Source: Segetibacter sp. 3557_3 (GTDB lineage Bacteria; Bacteroidota; Bacteroidia; Chitinophagales; Chitinophagaceae). From it: a stretch of 64,000 nt of DNA. Shown here piece by piece: positions 1 through 6,727 of this stretch (positions are counted from its first letter, which is position 1; each line of letters begins with the position of its first letter). Below the pieces are notes generated by a model. That model saw only the letters and a program-made list of their open reading frames with translations. It did not search any database and was not told where the DNA came from. The stretch spans positions 124,001 to 188,000 of the forward strand of contig NZ_SMSK01000011.1 of the NCBI RefSeq assembly GCF_004354985.1. Direction: 5' to 3'. The position numbers and the translations under genes were made by a program.

Positions 1-363
1 AAAGCAGCTGTTGTAAAATATCTTTTCTGGACAATTATCGGAGGTATTGCCTTCCTGAGTTGCCAGGCATGGGAATGGCACCATCTTCATGAAGAAGGTG
101 CATGGTGGGGACGTAATCCGTTTGTTAACCAGGACGGAACCGCATCTTCAACCAACTTTACCAACTTCTTTTTTACCATCACCGGTTTTCATGGTTTCCA
201 CGTTTTCTCAGGTGTTGTCATCAATATTATTATGTTGATCATGGCAATGACTGATACCTTTGAAAGGAGAGGTCACTACCTGATGATTGAGAAGGCCGGT
301 CTTTACTGGCACTTTGTTGACCTAGTTTGGGTATTCGTGTTCACTTGTTTTTACCTTATTTAA
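1..363 (+). CDS. Cytochrome c oxidase subunit III, C-terminal part
   Basis: The reading frame is open from base 1 and ends with TAA at 361-363, so the start lies outside the window. The 120 visible residues match the C-terminal half of heme-copper oxidase subunit III. They contain the amphipathic segment EWHHLHEEGAWWG, then FTITGFHGFHVFSG, and the closing motif YWHFVDLVWVFVF that is highly conserved in the family. The protein is an integral inner-membrane subunit of the terminal oxidase; it binds lipid and stabilises subunit I. The next gene encodes subunit IV, followed by a copper chaperone, which fits an oxidase operon running into the window from the left. Confidence 0.95.
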   Translation, partial: KAAVVKYLFWTIIGGIAFLSCQAWEWHHLHEEGAWWGRNPFVNQDGTASSTNFTNFFFTITGFHGFHVFSGVVINIIMLIMAMTDTFERRGHYLMIEKAGLYWHFVDLVWVFVFTCFYLI

Positions 364-398
364 TCAAAACCAATTCTGCAACATTTCAATTAAAGTAT

Positions 399-824
399 AT
401 GGAACATCAAATGGCACATAGCGATCACGATTCGGCGAACAAAAACGAGGTGCGGAATGTAACTATCATACTCTCTGTGCTTACCATAGTGGAGCTTGCA
501 TTGGGTTTCCTGATGTATAAATCGTTTAATGACCCTGGATTTATGCGTTCGGCGATCAAAGGCATAATCATCATCCTGATGTTGGCTAAGGCGTTTTATA
601 TTGTTTCTTACTTTATGCACCTTGGACACGAATTGCGGAATATGATTATGACGATCGTAGTGCCTCTGGGTCTTTTCTTTTGGTTTATCATCGCGTTTCT
701 ATATGATGGTCATACGTACAAAGTGAGCAGGTTAACTTATGACAAATACAAAGCTGAAAGCGCTAATGTTAAGCAGCCGGCGATAGAGAAAAACGAAGAA
801 AAACGATCAGAAACTGGACATTGA
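399..824 (+). CDS. Cytochrome c oxidase subunit IV (COX4-pro type)
   Basis: A protein of 141 residues if translation starts at ATG 399 (MEHQMAHSDHD); ATG 411 is an equally possible start. A longer frame from 327 would overlap the subunit III stop region and adds no family-like sequence. A His/Asp-rich head is followed by three hydrophobic segments, including FYIVSYFMHLGHELR, which is the signature of the small prokaryotic subunit IV family. The tail is charged (Lys/Glu-rich) and likely cytoplasmic. It lies 35 bases after subunit III and is followed by a strong terminator at 855-882, so it appears to close the oxidase structural operon. Confidence 0.9.
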   Translation: MEHQMAHSDHDSANKNEVRNVTIILSVLTIVELALGFLMYKSFNDPGFMRSAIKGIIIILMLAKAFYIVSYFMHLGHELRNMIMTIVVPLGLFFWFIIAFLYDGHTYKVSRLTYDKYKAESANVKQPAIEKNEEKRSETGH

Positions 825-854
825 TTTTTACCATACAAGATTGTAAATAAGTTA

Positions 855-882
855 AACCATCGCGGGTGCGATGGTTTTTTTT
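855..882 (+). terminator. Intrinsic terminator after the oxidase genes
   Basis: A perfect 9-bp stem AACCATCGC / GCGATGGTT (855-863 and 868-876) with a GGGT loop is followed by a run of T to 882. It sits between cytochrome oxidase subunit IV and the SCO gene, whose start codon is only about 20 bases further on. Confidence 0.85.
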
Positions 883-902
883 AAATAAAGAGGAGTACTG
901 AA

Positions 903-1625
903 ATGTCGAAGAATGCCGTGCTGGCGCTTATGGTTGCCCTACTCGTGCCGGTTATATGTTATTGGCTGGTGAAATGGAGGAGTGAAGCTGATATTATAAT
1001 GCCCCGGAGATATTATATGGACTCGGTGGTAGAGAAGTCTACAGACGGAAAAACCAGCAGTGATACGGTATGGCACAAAACCGCTAACGTAACATTGGTA
1101 AACCAGTTGGGTGATACTGTTAGCCTTTATGACATACAGGGAAAAGTAATCGTAGCTGATTTTATTTTCACAAGGTGTCCCAACATCTGCCCTGCGTTAA
1201 CCCGGAACATGGCAAAGCTGCAGCAGTCCTTTTCGCATTACAACGAGGGACGCAAGGTTATCGACTCATCAATTGTTCGCTTTGTTTCTTTCACCATCGA
1301 TCCCGAACGAGACTCTGTGAGGGCGCTAAAGAATTACGCGGACAAGTTTGGTGTGGACCACGATAACTGGTGGATGCTTACCGGACCTAAAAAGACGATT
1401 TACGACTTTGCACTTAATGAGTTGAAGATGGCAGTGGTTGATGGCGAAGGGGTTGATACGTCATTTATACACACGCAAAAGTTTGTTTTGTTGGATAGGG
1501 AATATGTAGTTCGCGGGTATTATGATGGTTTGGATACTACTTCCCTCGCCCGGCTTGCTTCCGATGTTGGATTGTTGATGTTAGAAAAGGATAGAAAGAA
1601 GAAAAGAAATTTGTTCAGAAAGTAA
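903..1625 (+). CDS. SCO1/SenC/PrrC family copper chaperone
   Basis: A 240-residue protein with an N-terminal membrane anchor (about residues 5-23) and a thioredoxin-like domain. The copper-binding motif is visible as FIFTRCPNICPALT (CxxxC), and the third ligand His is in SFIHTQKFVLLD. SCO proteins deliver copper to the CuA site of cytochrome oxidase subunit II and act on the outer face of the inner membrane. A good ribosome binding site (AGGAG at about 891-895) precedes ATG 903. DUF420 follows after 7 bases, so the two are cotranscribed. The gene starts just after a terminator, so it depends either on read-through or on a promoter that overlaps the hairpin. Confidence 0.93.
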   Translation: MSKNAVLALMVALLVPVICYWLVKWRSEADIIMPRRYYMDSVVEKSTDGKTSSDTVWHKTANVTLVNQLGDTVSLYDIQGKVIVADFIFTRCPNICPALTRNMAKLQQSFSHYNEGRKVIDSSIVRFVSFTIDPERDSVRALKNYADKFGVDHDNWWMLTGPKKTIYDFALNELKMAVVDGEGVDTSFIHTQKFVLLDREYVVRGYYDGLDTTSLARLASDVGLLMLEKDRKKKRNLFRK

Positions 1626-1632
1626 CTTAGTT

Positions 1633-2187
1633 ATGCCGGAAAGTTTTCCATTACCCTCCCTGTTACGTAATGATAAAAAGGCCTACTGGCTGATCGGGAT
1701 TTTCTCGGTGGTTGTATTTGCAGTTATTGTTGCGCTTGGCCGTTACAAACTTGATGTAGACTTAGGCTTTGATGTACACATTTTTGCAGCGGTGAATGCA
1801 GTGATCAATTCGATGGTGGCAATCTTGCTGGTATGCGCTTTAGTTTCCGTAAAGCAGCGTAAATACCAGTTACACAAACAGCTGATGTTTGCCGCGTTGT
1901 TCTTATCCATAGTTTTCCTCGTCTTTTACATCAGCCATCACCTGCTCGCCCCCGAAACAAAGTTTGGTGGTACCGGAACCATTCGGCTGATCTATTTCCT
2001 TATCTTAATCACCCACATTTTTCTGGCTGCGATTATTCTCCCTTTTATCCTGCTGACAGCATACCGTGCGCTTACGGGCGAGTACGGTGCTCATACCAGG
2101 ATAGCCCGCTATACCCTTCCGCTATGGCTTTATGTGGCCGTATCCGGACCTATAGTTTACCTTATGATTAAGCCTTATTATAACTAA
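1633..2187 (+). CDS. DUF420 family membrane protein (CtaM-like)
   Basis: A 184-residue integral membrane protein with about five hydrophobic segments. Conserved His residues sit at segment ends: FDVHIFAAVNAVINS, HKQLMFAALFLS, FYISHHLL and THIFLAAIILP. This pattern matches DUF420; the Staphylococcus member CtaM is needed for assembly of a cytochrome aa3 oxidase. Its place directly behind SCO and the oxidase subunits supports a role in oxidase maturation. The exact biochemical function is not known. Confidence 0.85.
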   Translation: MPESFPLPSLLRNDKKAYWLIGIFSVVVFAVIVALGRYKLDVDLGFDVHIFAAVNAVINSMVAILLVCALVSVKQRKYQLHKQLMFAALFLSIVFLVFYISHHLLAPETKFGGTGTIRLIYFLILITHIFLAAIILPFILLTAYRALTGEYGAHTRIARYTLPLWLYVAVSGPIVYLMIKPYYN

Positions 2188-2242
2188 TAAGTGACCTTCA
2201 AATGTTTTAAGATGGACTGGTTTTATCTAAATTTAGGGGAGA

Positions 2243-2641
2243 TCAAAGTTCAACTGCGGGGTCCCAGAAATGGGTCTCAAACTCCTGAATGGTTTCATCT
2301 TTTACAATCAAGCCCTCTTTTTCAAGCAACTCCTGCATAAGTTCAGGTGGGGTAAAATGGGCCTTACCGCTCAACATGCCGTTCCGGTTAACAACCCGGT
2401 GCGCGGGTACCTTCGGACTTATATTGAAGCTGGCGTTCATGGCCCAACCAACCATGCGTGCTGATGATCCGGTACCCAGGTAGCGCGCAATTGCTCCATA
2501 AGAAGTAACCCGGCCGAATGGAATTTGCCGGACTACATCCCAGACATTCTGAAAAAAGGAGTATTGCGCTGATCCGTCATTTACCGGAATGCTTCGTGGC
2601 GTGGTCCCTGTTTGTTTTGGTGGTCGAGGCACTTTTTTCAT
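2243..2641 (-). CDS. Alkyltransferase-like (ATL) protein, MGMT-type DNA-binding domain
   Basis: A 132-residue protein with only the MGMT C-terminal domain: FGRVTSYGAIARYLGTGSSA, then RMVGWAMN, then the active-site region PAHRVVNRNG. True O6-alkylguanine transferases have PCHRV at that position; here the acceptor Cys is replaced by Ala. This is the hallmark of ATL proteins, which bind O6-alkylguanine without repairing it and flag the lesion for nucleotide excision repair. The Arg finger (SARMVGWA) and the recognition helix are retained. The N-terminal 30 residues are basic and proline-rich. It is a single gene, convergent with the oxidase operon. Confidence 0.88.
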   Translation of the reverse strand: MKKVPRPPKQTGTTPRSIPVNDGSAQYSFFQNVWDVVRQIPFGRVTSYGAIARYLGTGSSARMVGWAMNASFNISPKVPAHRVVNRNGMLSGKAHFTPPELMQELLEKEGLIVKDETIQEFETHFWDPAVEL

Positions 2642-2709
2642 GACGCCATAATTGTTTTATAAGGAACCCCGTTTCCCGGATGGTTTAAGCGTTAGCTCAG
2701 TATAGCGAT

Positions 2710-2803
2710 ACAAGTATAAGTGAGTGACACCCGTCCGAACCGGTTCATCCGGGCGGGCAACGATGTTGAAGCAAGATTTACTGCCGGTCACCAAAAAATC
2801 TAA
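2710..2803 (+). repeat. Dispersed intergenic repeat, copy A
   Basis: This copy carries the left-end motif AAGTGAGTGACAC, then a hairpin CCCGTCCG ... CGGGCGGG, the internal string GGGCAACGATGTTG, and a right end CTGCCGGTCACCAAAAAA. Related sequences occur at 18464, 22815, 35857, 38719, 52622 and 54371. It lies in the gap between the ATL gene and the DUF5522 gene and is not coding. Confidence 0.6.
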
Positions 2804-2844
2804 CAGGTGGTGTGATTGCCTTAGGCATGCAATAACATGGTGCT

Positions 2845-3054
2845 TTAATCACGCGGTTTTTGCTGTTCGCCTTCGCTTTTATTATTGTTTGCAATCAGCA
2901 ACGTTCTCCGTGGTTCGTTGACATTTATATAGTCAAAGGGGCAGTGTTTACATCCATTACCGCAGCAATAACCGCGATCCAGGTGGTAACTGCGGGTAAA
3001 CACCATGCGGCCATCAGGATTGAAATAGTAATCAGTTTGTTTCAGCAGACTCAT
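2845..3054 (-). CDS. DUF5522 domain protein, small Cys-rich
   Basis: A 69-residue protein with the complete DUF5522 pattern: DYYFNPDGRMVFT, then YHLDRGYCCGNGCKHCPFDY. Four clustered cysteines (CCxxxCxxC) suggest a metal or Fe-S site, but no function has been established. It overlaps the end of trmB by 23 bases in another frame, which implies translational coupling. In other Bacteroidota small proteins of this family likewise sit next to housekeeping genes. The C-terminal 15 residues are polar and probably disordered. Confidence 0.85.
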   Translation of the reverse strand: MSLLKQTDYYFNPDGRMVFTRSYHLDRGYCCGNGCKHCPFDYINVNEPRRTLLIANNNKSEGEQQKPRD

Positions 3055-3745
3055 TTTGGATAACCAGTTGTTTTAATACATCATCCTTTGCCACAGGCAA
3101 GGATCCATCAAGACTGAACCTAATGTAAAATATTCGACTACTTTTTGCGATATCCAGGCCCTCATAGTGTGTCTTTATCGCAAGTTCGTTACTGACCGGG
3201 CCGGATGCATAAACGTTGGCTGACTTGTGGACGATCTCAAGACCATACAGTTCTGCTACCTGTAATGTAAAATCATAGAGATCAGGGCTATCCGTTTTCA
3301 GGTTTATGGTGCCATTTGTTGCAAGAATCTGCTGGTAAAGCCTCAGGAACCGGGGATGGGTGAGTCTCTTTTTGGCCCGGGAAACCCGTAGCTGGGGGTC
3401 GGGAAACGTGATCCAGATTTCGCTGACTTCACCAGGCTTGAAGTATTCATTTATTCTTTCAACCTGGCTTCTCAAAAAACCAACATTTTTCAAACCTTCT
3501 TCGATAGCAGTCTTTGCCCCCTTCCACATCCTGTTGCCTTTTATGTCGACACCGATAAAATTTCTATTGGGGTAGAGCCGGCCCAAACCAACGGCATATT
3601 CTCCTTTTCCACAGGCCAGCTCGAGCGTGACAGGATTTGGATTGCCGAAAAATGCGTCCCATTTCCCCTGCATATTTTCAGGATATTCAAACACGTTTGG
3701 AAACGATTTAAGTTCAGCAAAACGTTTTAATTTCTTTTGAGCCAT
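3032..3745 (-). CDS. trmB: tRNA (guanine-N7-)-methyltransferase
   Basis: A 237-residue protein starting at ATG 3745 (MAQKKLKRFAELK); a longer frame to 3874 adds sequence unlike the family. The SAM-binding motif I is LELACGKGEYAVGLG, followed by FIGVDIKGNRMWKGAK and the family signature WITFPDPQLR. TrmB methylates G46 in the tRNA variable loop in the cytoplasm. The C-terminal THYEGLDIAKSSRIFYIRF corresponds to the conserved T-x-Y-E end of the family. It is followed by, and overlaps, the DUF5522 gene. Confidence 0.95.
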   Translation of the reverse strand: MAQKKLKRFAELKSFPNVFEYPENMQGKWDAFFGNPNPVTLELACGKGEYAVGLGRLYPNRNFIGVDIKGNRMWKGAKTAIEEGLKNVGFLRSQVERINEYFKPGEVSEIWITFPDPQLRVSRAKKRLTHPRFLRLYQQILATNGTINLKTDSPDLYDFTLQVAELYGLEIVHKSANVYASGPVSNELAIKTHYEGLDIAKSSRIFYIRFSLDGSLPVAKDDVLKQLVIQNESAETN

Positions 3746-3888
3746 ACCCTGCAAAAATAGCACAATATGTAAACGGGCAATCAGCCCTCGCTGGTATGAC
3801 CAATTGCATAAACTTGCAGCAGCAAAGCATGTGCGAGTCGGAGACAGCGTGTTAATTGATATATTTATACGCAAATAACCTGTTGACT

Positions 3889-4887
3889 ATGGCTTACCGT
3901 GCTTCGGAGAACAGATACCAATCCATGCAGTACCGTCGTTGTGGACTTAGCGGCGTGATGCTGCCTGCAATTTCCCTTGGGCTTTGGCAAAATTTCGGCG
4001 AAGTAGATACACCCGCAAATTGCAGGGATATCGTGACTACTGCTTTCGATAACGGCATCACCCATTTTGATCTGGCAAACAATTATGGCCCACCGCCTGG
4101 TGCAGCCGAATTAACGTTCGGAAGAATTTTGAATGATGATCTTTTACCTTACCGGGACGAACTGATCATTTCTACCAAAGCGGGTTATAAGATGTGGGAA
4201 GGACCATATGGTGATTGGGGTTCTAAAAAATACCTCATGGCCAGCCTCAACCAAAGTTTAAAAAGAATGGGTTTGGAGTATGTAGATATTTTTTATCATC
4301 ATCGTCCGGACCCCAATACGCCCTTGGAAGAAACCATGAGTGCACTGGACCTCGCAGTAAGGCAAGGCAAGGCGCTATATGCAGGCATTTCGAACTACGG
4401 CCCCAACGAAGCGAAAGCAGCAATACAGATGTTGAAGCAGATGGGAACACCCTGCCTTATTCACCAGCCAAAATATTCTATGTTCGTTCGCGATGTAGAA
4501 CACGGGTTGCTTGACGAATTAGAGAACGCCGGGGTTGGCTGTATTGCCTTTTCAACACTTGCACAGGGCCTGCTTACCAATAAGTACCTCGATGGCATAC
4601 CGGCAGACTCAAGAGCCGGCCGTTCACTGCCGAATGGTGCGATAACCAGCGACAAGATCGATGCCGCGACAGTGGACAAGGTTCGGGAGCTGAATGAGGT
4701 TGCCATTAGCCGTAACCAAACGCTGGCGCAAATGGCGCTCGCATGGATCCTGAAAGATAGCCGGATCACGTCTGTAATCCTTGGTGCAAGTCGTCCCGAA
4801 CAGGTGACCGATGCAATTGCCTGCTTAAGAAATTCGGATTTTGACCATGACCAGCTACAACGTATTGAGTCAATACTTGCTGATTAG
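3889..4887 (+). CDS. Aldo/keto reductase, YghZ / L-glyceraldehyde-3-phosphate reductase type
   Basis: A 332-residue TIM-barrel oxidoreductase. The start at ATG 3889 (MAYRASENRYQSMQYRRCG) fits the family N-terminus. Catalytic tetrad residues are visible: Asp and Tyr in THFDLANNYGPPPG, Lys in ISTKAG and His in DIFYHHRPDP. The NADPH-binding end has SVILGASRPEQ. The sequence YGPPPGAAE and the long loop MWEGPYGDWGSKKYL are typical of the YghZ subgroup, which reduces L-glyceraldehyde-3-phosphate and related aldehydes. Its stop codon overlaps that of the convergent esterase gene. Confidence 0.92.
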   Translation: MAYRASENRYQSMQYRRCGLSGVMLPAISLGLWQNFGEVDTPANCRDIVTTAFDNGITHFDLANNYGPPPGAAELTFGRILNDDLLPYRDELIISTKAGYKMWEGPYGDWGSKKYLMASLNQSLKRMGLEYVDIFYHHRPDPNTPLEETMSALDLAVRQGKALYAGISNYGPNEAKAAIQMLKQMGTPCLIHQPKYSMFVRDVEHGLLDELENAGVGCIAFSTLAQGLLTNKYLDGIPADSRAGRSLPNGAITSDKIDAATVDKVRELNEVAISRNQTLAQMALAWILKDSRITSVILGASRPEQVTDAIACLRNSDFDHDQLQRIESILAD

Positions 4888-6278
4888 TTTTTTACTACTA
4901 TTTGTGTGTAATGTTGGGTATTTCCAATCAATTGGAGCATATACATACCTGCAGGAATAGCGCCTGTGCCCAGGCTGGTATAAAGAATACCTCCGGTATG
5001 CCGGAGCGTAATCGTCTGCAGCACTTGGCCCTTCATCGATAGCAAGCGGATCGTGTATGTTCCGGCTGGTAGGTCAGGCACCTTCATATTCAGCTCTTTA
5101 CCACCAACAGGATTCGGAAACACCGCCATTTTACCACCAGCGTTGGTAAAATTGACCTGTACGGTTTTACTGTATAGCGACTGTCCGGAAACGAGGGTTG
5201 CTTTTACCCGGTAATAATTCGACCCTGCAGCTGGTAACTGATGGACCCACTGGAATGCGCTTGTTTCCCCGGCTTTTACAAAGTTTGTGGCATCTGTTGC
5301 ATGTTCAACCTGGAAGCTGGTAAGGCGGTTGTTTAGTGTATCGACGGCCCAGTTCAATTGAACAGTATTGTTTTTGACCGATGCTGCAAATCCGGTAAAC
5401 CCCATTGGTAGCGTACTATTCTCCCCTAGCAGACGATATAAATCCAAACCAAATTGAATTTGACCGGTAGCGTTATAATGAACCCAGTCCTGTAACGGGT
5501 AATTATCGGTATTTACCAGGTCTGTTTTGTTGGAAGGATTGGCGCAGTAAGTTTCCTGTGCGGCCCTCACCAGGTCGCGAAACGGGTAAGCAGTGGGCGC
5601 ATATATTTTGCCTAAAATTTTTTTGTAGTTATTACGTGGGAAATGATACGTCTCCGCGAGGTCGCGCCAAAGATTGTCAAATGAGTCAAAGAAATAGCCC
5701 AAGTTTTCGAGATAGCGGCTTGCATCGGCATAAGTAAGCGCATCGTCTTCTCCCTGCATCCATATAAGACCCTGAAGATGGAGCCGGTAACCGTTTGCTG
5801 CCGCCTGTGAAGCAGCCAGTTTTAACCATTGCGTAAGCTGTTGCCATCGTACACCTGCTTCCCAGAGGTATTGTCCGGGCTGGGGAGGTCTCCAGTCGCC
5901 GGCGAGCGTTGTGCCGCCCTGGCCTTGTTTATAAACCATCCGCTGTTGGGGACTTTGGTTTTGGAGACTTTTCATCAGTGAAGCTTCGGGTCCAAACTGG
6001 GTTGAGTCGGCAAAGTTCTCACATCGCGTATTTTTACCTACCACCAGTGGCTCCCAGTTTGCTGAGTAACCTCCCACACCGGGGTTCCAGATTAAGGTGT
6101 TTGGAACCGCTCCGCCGAAAGCAGCATGCTGGCTGGCATTCATACCGGTGGCAGGTGTCCAGCCGGTATTCGATTGACCCAATATGATATAAAAGGAAAC
6201 GTTTTGGTTTTGTGCATTCACCAAAGGCGCATAAACGTATAATAAAATGGCTATAATGCCGGGTATTAACTTCTTCAT
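4884..6278 (-). CDS. Secreted SGNH / sialate O-acetylesterase-like protein with T9SS sorting domain
   Basis: A 464-residue protein with a signal peptide (residues 1-22), a SASA-type esterase domain and a C-terminal type IX secretion tail. The nucleophile block is YIILGQSNTG. A second block LIWMQGEDDA resembles the family W-x-Q-G-E-x-D motif, and the catalytic His lies in DWVHYNATGQIQFG. After residue 300 comes a beta-rich linker, then VFPNPVGGKEL to the end, with the usual Por-secretion pattern (PAGTYTIRL, GQVLQTITL, PAGMYMLQL). It probably removes acetyl groups from polysaccharides outside the cell. The stop is TAA at 4884-4886, inside the stop of the aldo/keto reductase on the other strand. 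Confidence 0.85.
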   Translation of the reverse strand: MKKLIPGIIAILLYVYAPLVNAQNQNVSFYIILGQSNTGWTPATGMNASQHAAFGGAVPNTLIWNPGVGGYSANWEPLVVGKNTRCENFADSTQFGPEASLMKSLQNQSPQQRMVYKQGQGGTTLAGDWRPPQPGQYLWEAGVRWQQLTQWLKLAASQAAANGYRLHLQGLIWMQGEDDALTYADASRYLENLGYFFDSFDNLWRDLAETYHFPRNNYKKILGKIYAPTAYPFRDLVRAAQETYCANPSNKTDLVNTDNYPLQDWVHYNATGQIQFGLDLYRLLGENSTLPMGFTGFAASVKNNTVQLNWAVDTLNNRLTSFQVEHATDATNFVKAGETSAFQWVHQLPAAGSNYYRVKATLVSGQSLYSKTVQVNFTNAGGKMAVFPNPVGGKELNMKVPDLPAGTYTIRLLSMKGQVLQTITLRHTGGILYTSLGTGAIPAGMYMLQLIGNTQHYTQIVVKN

Positions 6279-6727
6279 ACTTGTATAACTTGTTTGTACT
6301 TACGTTTTTAAGTTGCGCCAAAATAGAGTGCTTAACCTAAAAATGCAATCAGGGTTATACCAGTACACAGTTTTATAAGGTCAACTGCTGAAATCAGGGT
6401 ATGAGTTGGAATGTAGTTGTTGGAACCCGATGGTTGAAGGCCCAATGCGTTAGATATACGGGTGAATTGATTGAATGTGAATAACTACAAAAAAAAAACT
6501 TCATAGTATTATTACTATTGTAAAAGTATTTTTACGATATTTATCTCGGTTTTTCATAGAATATTGGATTAAACGGGGCTGGATTTTTATCCTGGCCCTT
6601 TTTTTATGCCTGAAAGTATCCCAACCCAGGTTACAATGTCTTGTAAATACGTACAGAAACCTTACTCCGGCAACCGGGCGCCATACTCCCCTTCATGGTA
6701 TTTTAAGAAGTTTTCCCCGGCAGTTGC
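6279..6727. other. Gene-free interval upstream of the esterase gene
   Basis: These 449 bases contain no convincing gene. They hold two adjacent perfect hairpins (6503-6518 and 6520-6535), a run of nine A residues at about 6489-6498, and a terminator-like hairpin on the plus strand at 6576-6605 that follows no plus-strand gene. The esterase promoter must lie at the left end of the interval. Confidence 0.5.
6576..6605 (+). terminator. Orphan terminator-like hairpin
   Basis: The stem GGGC-T-GGAT / ATCC-TG-GCCC (6576-6584 and 6589-6598) with a TTTT loop is followed by seven T residues. No plus-strand gene lies upstream within 1.6 kb, so it would end either read-through transcription or a small unannotated RNA. 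Confidence 0.45.

Noticed and set aside
4884-4887. Overlapping stop codons of convergent genes as a regulatory feature
   Set aside because: The TTAG overlap is neat but such tight convergence is common and needs no special explanation.
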